This document shows, one piece after another, positions 60,823-64,000 of a stretch of DNA of 64,000 nt. The position numbers and the translations under genes are program-made. Position 1 is the first letter of the stretch, and each line of letters starts with the position of its first letter. Source of the stretch: Pseudomonas sp. RC10. GTDB lineage: Bacteria > Pseudomonadota > Gammaproteobacteria > Pseudomonadales > Pseudomonadaceae. Under the pieces are notes generated by a model. The model was not told where the DNA came from. It ran no database searches and worked only from the letters and a program-made list of their open reading frames with translations. The DNA lies in assembly GCF_038397775.1 (NCBI RefSeq), contig NZ_CP151650.1, positions 4,526,001 to 4,590,000 on the forward strand, written 5' to 3'.

Positions 60823-62258
60823 AACGCAGCGCGGCCTTCCTGAGCGCGGGCCTGGGCCTGTTGCTGTCGGCCTGCACGGTGGTCGGCCCTGACTACAAGA
60901 TGCCGAAGGACGCGGCGGTCAACCGCCCCGACTTGCAGGGCGAGATCGCTGGCAGTTCGGCCAACGTGGTCTCCGCGCCGGTGCCTGCCGACTGGTGGCG
61001 CCTGTACAACGACCCGACCCTTGATGCCTTGGTCAGTCAGGCCCTAGTGTCCAGCACCGACCTGCGGGTCGCTGCCGCCAACCTGCAACGAGCCCGTTAT
61101 CAGACTGACGAAGCTGATGCTGCCGGCGGGTTCACCAACAGCGCGAAGGCCGGGGCCCAGCGCTTGCAGGAAGCCGGTCAGGCGTTTCTGCTGCCGGAAA
61201 AAGTGCCGGTGGCCAACGTTGGCGACATCGGTTTGACCACCTCCTATCAGTTCGACCTGTTCGGCGTGTTGCAGCGTGGGATCGAGGCTGCCGAGGCCAA
61301 CACCGACGCCGCTCAGGCCGCCGTCGACACGGCGCGGATCACCCTGGTGGCCGACGTGGTGCGTTCGTACACGCAGATTTGCGCGGCCAATGAAGAGCGC
61401 AACATCGCTCTGCACTCGCTCGATCTGCAAAAGCAGAGCGTCGACCTGACCCAACGCCTGCGCGATGCCGGTCGTGGCGATGAGACCCAAGTGACGCGCT
61501 CGCAAACCCAGTTCAAATCCCTGCGCGCCGAATTGCCGCGCTACGAAGCTGCGCAACGAGCGGGCCTGTATCGCCTGTCGATGCTGCTGGCGCGACCGCT
61601 GGATCAACTGCCGAAAGGCGCGGCCGACTGCGCCGAACTGCCCCACATCGCCCAGGTGATGCCGGTGGGCGACGGCGCCGCGCTGCTCAAGCGTCGCCCG
61701 GACGTGCGTCAGGCCGAGCGTCGTCTGGCGGTGTCGAGTGCGGCGATTGGCGTGGCGACCGGCGAGCTGTACCCGGACATCAGCATCGGCGCGACCGTCG
61801 GCACCGTCGGTATTCTCAAGGAACTGGGCGAGCCTTCGACCAACCGCTGGGGCTTTGGCGGCGTGATCAGCTGGACCATCCCGTCCAACGGCGCACGAGC
61901 GCGGATTCACATGGCCGAAGCGTCGAATCAGGCGGCCCTGGCGCATTTCGACGGCGTGGTGCTGAACGCGATCCGCGAAGCCCAGACCGGCCTGTCGCAA
62001 TACACCGCCCTGCTGGAACGCCGCGACGCTCTGGCCGACACCGAAGAATCCGCCAGACAAGCCGCCGACCAGACCCACCGTTTCTTCATGGCTGGCCGCG
62101 AATCCTTCCTCGCCGACCTGCAAGCCACCCGCACGTACACCGACGTCACCGCGCAACTGGCGGCGGCGAATACGCAGGTGGCGATGGGACAGATCGATTT
62201 GTTCCTGGCGTTGGGTGGGGGTTGGGAGAACAAACAGGCGGCGCAGGCACAGAAGTAA
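60819..62258 (+). CDS. outer-membrane efflux lipoprotein, NodT/OprM type
   Basis: The 479-residue protein has a lipoprotein signal (LGLLLSACTVVGPDY, lipobox LSAC) and two OEP repeats of long helices that form the trimeric periplasmic tunnel. WWRLYNDPTLDALVSQAL and LLKRRPDVRQAERRLAVSSAAIGVATGELYPDISIGA are family stretches. It is the outer-membrane channel of the four-part exporter, overlapping the adaptor gene by four bases. The operon ends with it. Confidence 0.94.
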   Translation: MKRSAAFLSAGLGLLLSACTVVGPDYKMPKDAAVNRPDLQGEIAGSSANVVSAPVPADWWRLYNDPTLDALVSQALVSSTDLRVAAANLQRARYQTDEADAAGGFTNSAKAGAQRLQEAGQAFLLPEKVPVANVGDIGLTTSYQFDLFGVLQRGIEAAEANTDAAQAAVDTARITLVADVVRSYTQICAANEERNIALHSLDLQKQSVDLTQRLRDAGRGDETQVTRSQTQFKSLRAELPRYEAAQRAGLYRLSMLLARPLDQLPKGAADCAELPHIAQVMPVGDGAALLKRRPDVRQAERRLAVSSAAIGVATGELYPDISIGATVGTVGILKELGEPSTNRWGFGGVISWTIPSNGARARIHMAEASNQAALAHFDGVVLNAIREAQTGLSQYTALLERRDALADTEESARQAADQTHRFFMAGRESFLADLQATRTYTDVTAQLAAANTQVAMGQIDLFLALGGGWENKQAAQAQK

Positions 62259-62402
62259 TCAGATCGGCCAGAAGCAGATTCGCGTAACACCACCGATCTG
62301 CTTGCCGCTTGCCGCTTGCCACTCATAACTGCTTCCCGAAGGGAACCCTTACCCGCCTACACTGCCTGACTTCTCTATACCCCATTCGGCAGGAGGCACC
62401 CC

Positions 62403-63224
62403 ATGCGCATGCTCCAACTGGCAGACAAAACCGTTCCCGTCATCGGTCAGGGCACGTGGCGCATGGGGGAGGATCGGCATCAGCGGCAAGACGAAGTAAA
62501 GGCCCTGCAACGGGGCATCGACCTCGGGCTGACGCTGATCGACACCGCCGAGATGTACGGCGAAGGCGGCGCGGAAGAAGTGGTGGGTCAAGCCATCGCG
62601 GGCAAACGCGATCAGGTCACGCTGGTGAGCAAAGTCTATCCCCACAACGCCAGCCGCAAGGGCATCCCCGCCGCGTGCGAGCGCAGCCTGAAACGGATGA
62701 ACACCGATTTCATCGACCTCTATCTGCTGCACTGGCCAGGCTCGTACCCCCTCGATGAAACCGTCGAAGCCTTCGAGCGGCTGCGCGAAGAGGGAAAAAT
62801 CGGCCGTTGGGGCGTGTCCAATTTCGACGTGTCGGACTTGCTGGAACTCAATGACCCACGCTGCGCCACCAATCAGGTGCTCTACAACCCCGAAGAGCGC
62901 GGCATCGAGTACGACCTGATCCCGTGGATGGAAACCGCCAGCATGCCGCTCATGGCCTACTGCCCCATCGGCCAGGCCGGCAACCTGCTGATGAACCCGG
63001 CCATCCTCGAAGTCGCCCAGCGCCAAGGCGTCACTCCGGCGCAAATAAGCCTCGCGTGGGTGCTGCGACAGGACGGCGTGATCGCCATCCCTAAAGCGGT
63101 CGACCCGCACCACCTGCAATTGAACGCAGAAGCGGCAAGCATCGAGCTGACGCTGGAGGACGAGCTGTTGATCGACACCTCATGGCCCGCGCCGATCCGC
63201 AAACAGCGTTTGGGAATGGTCTGA
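62403..63224 (+). CDS. aldo/keto reductase
   Basis: The 273-residue protein has the aldo/keto reductase barrel. The tetrad is visible as D and Y in LIDTAEMYGEGGAEEVVGQAI (about residues 50-55), K in VSKVYPHN (about 80) and H in YLLHWPGSYPL (about 110). The NADPH site is in IPKAVDPHHLQLN. It reduces carbonyl compounds in the cytoplasm; the native substrate is unknown. AGGAGG at about 8 bases before the ATG supports the start. It lies 144 bases after the exporter operon. Confidence 0.92.
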   Translation: MRMLQLADKTVPVIGQGTWRMGEDRHQRQDEVKALQRGIDLGLTLIDTAEMYGEGGAEEVVGQAIAGKRDQVTLVSKVYPHNASRKGIPAACERSLKRMNTDFIDLYLLHWPGSYPLDETVEAFERLREEGKIGRWGVSNFDVSDLLELNDPRCATNQVLYNPEERGIEYDLIPWMETASMPLMAYCPIGQAGNLLMNPAILEVAQRQGVTPAQISLAWVLRQDGVIAIPKAVDPHHLQLNAEAASIELTLEDELLIDTSWPAPIRKQRLGMV

Positions 63225-63344
63225 ACCTCCCGCTGCCACCCAAACATGAAACGATACAAACAGTCACAAAACTGTCAAAACCGCTTGCGATGATGCCGCT
63301 TTAGATCTTCTGCCTTCAGCGGCCCCTCTCGCCTGCGAGCCTCC

Positions 63345-64000
63345 ATGAATCACACCATTGCCCGTCATCAGGACTCCGACATTTTCGGTCTGCTGTATGG
63401 ATTCCGCTTTCGTCCCGATGAGTCCGCCCGAGAAATCGACGCGGCAACGGCGCTGGAGTCCCTGCGCAACCCGACCGACGAAAACGAATTCATCTGGCTG
63501 CACTTGAACCTGGCCCACGCCAGTTGCGAACGCTGGCTGAAAACCAATCTGGAGCTGCCGGACGAATTCCTCGAAGCGCTGCACGAAGGCTCCCGCTCGA
63601 CGCGCATCGAGCATGTGGACTCGGCCCTGCTGGCGGTGGTCAACGACGTGGTCTTCGACTTCAACCGCGTCTCCACCGACATCGCCACGCTGTGGGTCTG
63701 TGTGCGCAGCAACCTGATGATCTCGGCGCGGCATCAGCCGTTGCGTTCGGTGGACAAGCTGCGCTCGTCGGTCAAACACGGCGAAACGTTTCGCTCCCCG
63801 CTCGAATTGCTCGCCCACCTGCTGCGCGATCAAAGCGACGTGCTGGCGCAGTTCATGCGCAAGACCAGCATCAGTGTCGACAAGATCGAAGACCAGTTGC
63901 TGTCGCAGCGGCTGAGCAATAACCGCAGCGAACTGGGCGCGATGCGGCGGGTGCTGGTACGCCTGCAGCGGCTGCTGGCGTTGGAGCCGGGCTCGCTGAT
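63345..64000 (+). CDS. CorA/ZntB-family transporter, partial (cut by window end)
   Basis: The visible 218 residues are the cytoplasmic N-terminal domain of a CorA-type protein: FIWLHLNLAHASCERWLKTNLELPDEFLEAL, LWVCVRSNLMISARHQPLRSVDKLR and FRSPLELLAHLLRDQSDVL, and the start of the long helix (ISVDKIEDQLLSQRL). The pore helices with the GMN-type motif lie beyond the window. The wording resembles ZntB zinc transporters and similar CorA relatives in Pseudomonas. ATG at 63345 has little ribosome site (GAGCCTCC). Confidence 0.85.
   Translation, partial: MNHTIARHQDSDIFGLLYGFRFRPDESAREIDAATALESLRNPTDENEFIWLHLNLAHASCERWLKTNLELPDEFLEALHEGSRSTRIEHVDSALLAVVNDVVFDFNRVSTDIATLWVCVRSNLMISARHQPLRSVDKLRSSVKHGETFRSPLELLAHLLRDQSDVLAQFMRKTSISVDKIEDQLLSQRLSNNRSELGAMRRVLVRLQRLLALEPGSL

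Overview
The window reads as about 64 kb of chromosome from a Pseudomonas, probably of the fluorescens/syringae side of the genus. The evidence is the high G+C coding sequence, about a dozen intergenic REP palindromes of the GTAGGAGC...GCTTGCTCGCGA types, and a typical gene set: FUSC/DUF1656/HlyD exporter, EfeUOBO iron uptake, ethanolamine ammonia-lyase without microcompartment genes, TonB siderophore receptor, and a string of LysR regulators. I saw no tRNA, rRNA, CRISPR array or prophage. One complete insertion sequence is present.

Layout. 0.2-4.6 kb: a phosphonopyruvate hydrolase locus (hydroxyacid-dehydrogenase-like enzyme, OPA-type transporter, LysR regulator, hydrolase) with less GC-biased codon use than its neighbours. 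4.8-7.6 kb: DUF1028 protein, ArgE-like deacetylase and a second hydroxyacid dehydrogenase. 7.9-16.5 kb: a minus-strand exopolysaccharide operon (wecB, bcsB-like, nfrB, nfrA, TIM-barrel-like secreted protein) resembling the N4 phage receptor glycan locus of E. coli; its synthase carries a C-terminal MshEN-type c-di-GMP module. 17.6-24.6 kb: Tat-exported dienelactone hydrolase, small lipoprotein, LysR/argC, and LysR/EamA/gamma-butyrobetaine-hydroxylase-like genes. 24.7-29.9 kb: eutC, eutB, an ethanolamine-type permease and a divergent AraC regulator. 30.05-31.28 kb: an IS110-family element inserted exactly in a REP sequence, with a readable bridge RNA. 31.3-35.2 kb: galactarate/talarate dehydratase, its permease and a LacI regulator with twin operators. 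35.3-36.4 kb: a two-gene unit of nucleotidyltransferase-like protein and unknown partner. 36.6-42.0 kb: TonB receptor and a translationally coupled pair of secreted proteins. 42.2-46.3 kb: AtuA-type DUF1446 protein, its small partner, CitMHS transporter and LysR. 46.7-51.0 kb: efeU-efeO-efeB-efeO behind a strong Fur box. 51.2-55.7 kb: molybdopterin oxidoreductase plus cytochrome b, a small periplasmic protein and a divergent two-component system with copper-type boxes between. 55.9-56.5 kb: PL7 alginate lyase. 57.2-62.3 kb: MarR plus a four-gene coupled exporter. 62.4-64 kb: aldo/keto reductase and a CorA-type transporter cut by the window end.

The most informative items are the IS110 bridge RNA, whose guide segments can be matched by eye to both the REP target and the element's own ends; the c-di-GMP-controlled N-acetylmannosamine-type glycan operon with a BcsB-like partner; the phosphonopyruvate hydrolase locus with the diagnostic threonine at residue 118; the nucleotidyltransferase gene pair; and several clear operators (LacI twin palindromes, Cop-type boxes, a TetR-type palindrome, Fur boxes). 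All functional statements rest on reading sequence and remembered family motifs; no database search was run.
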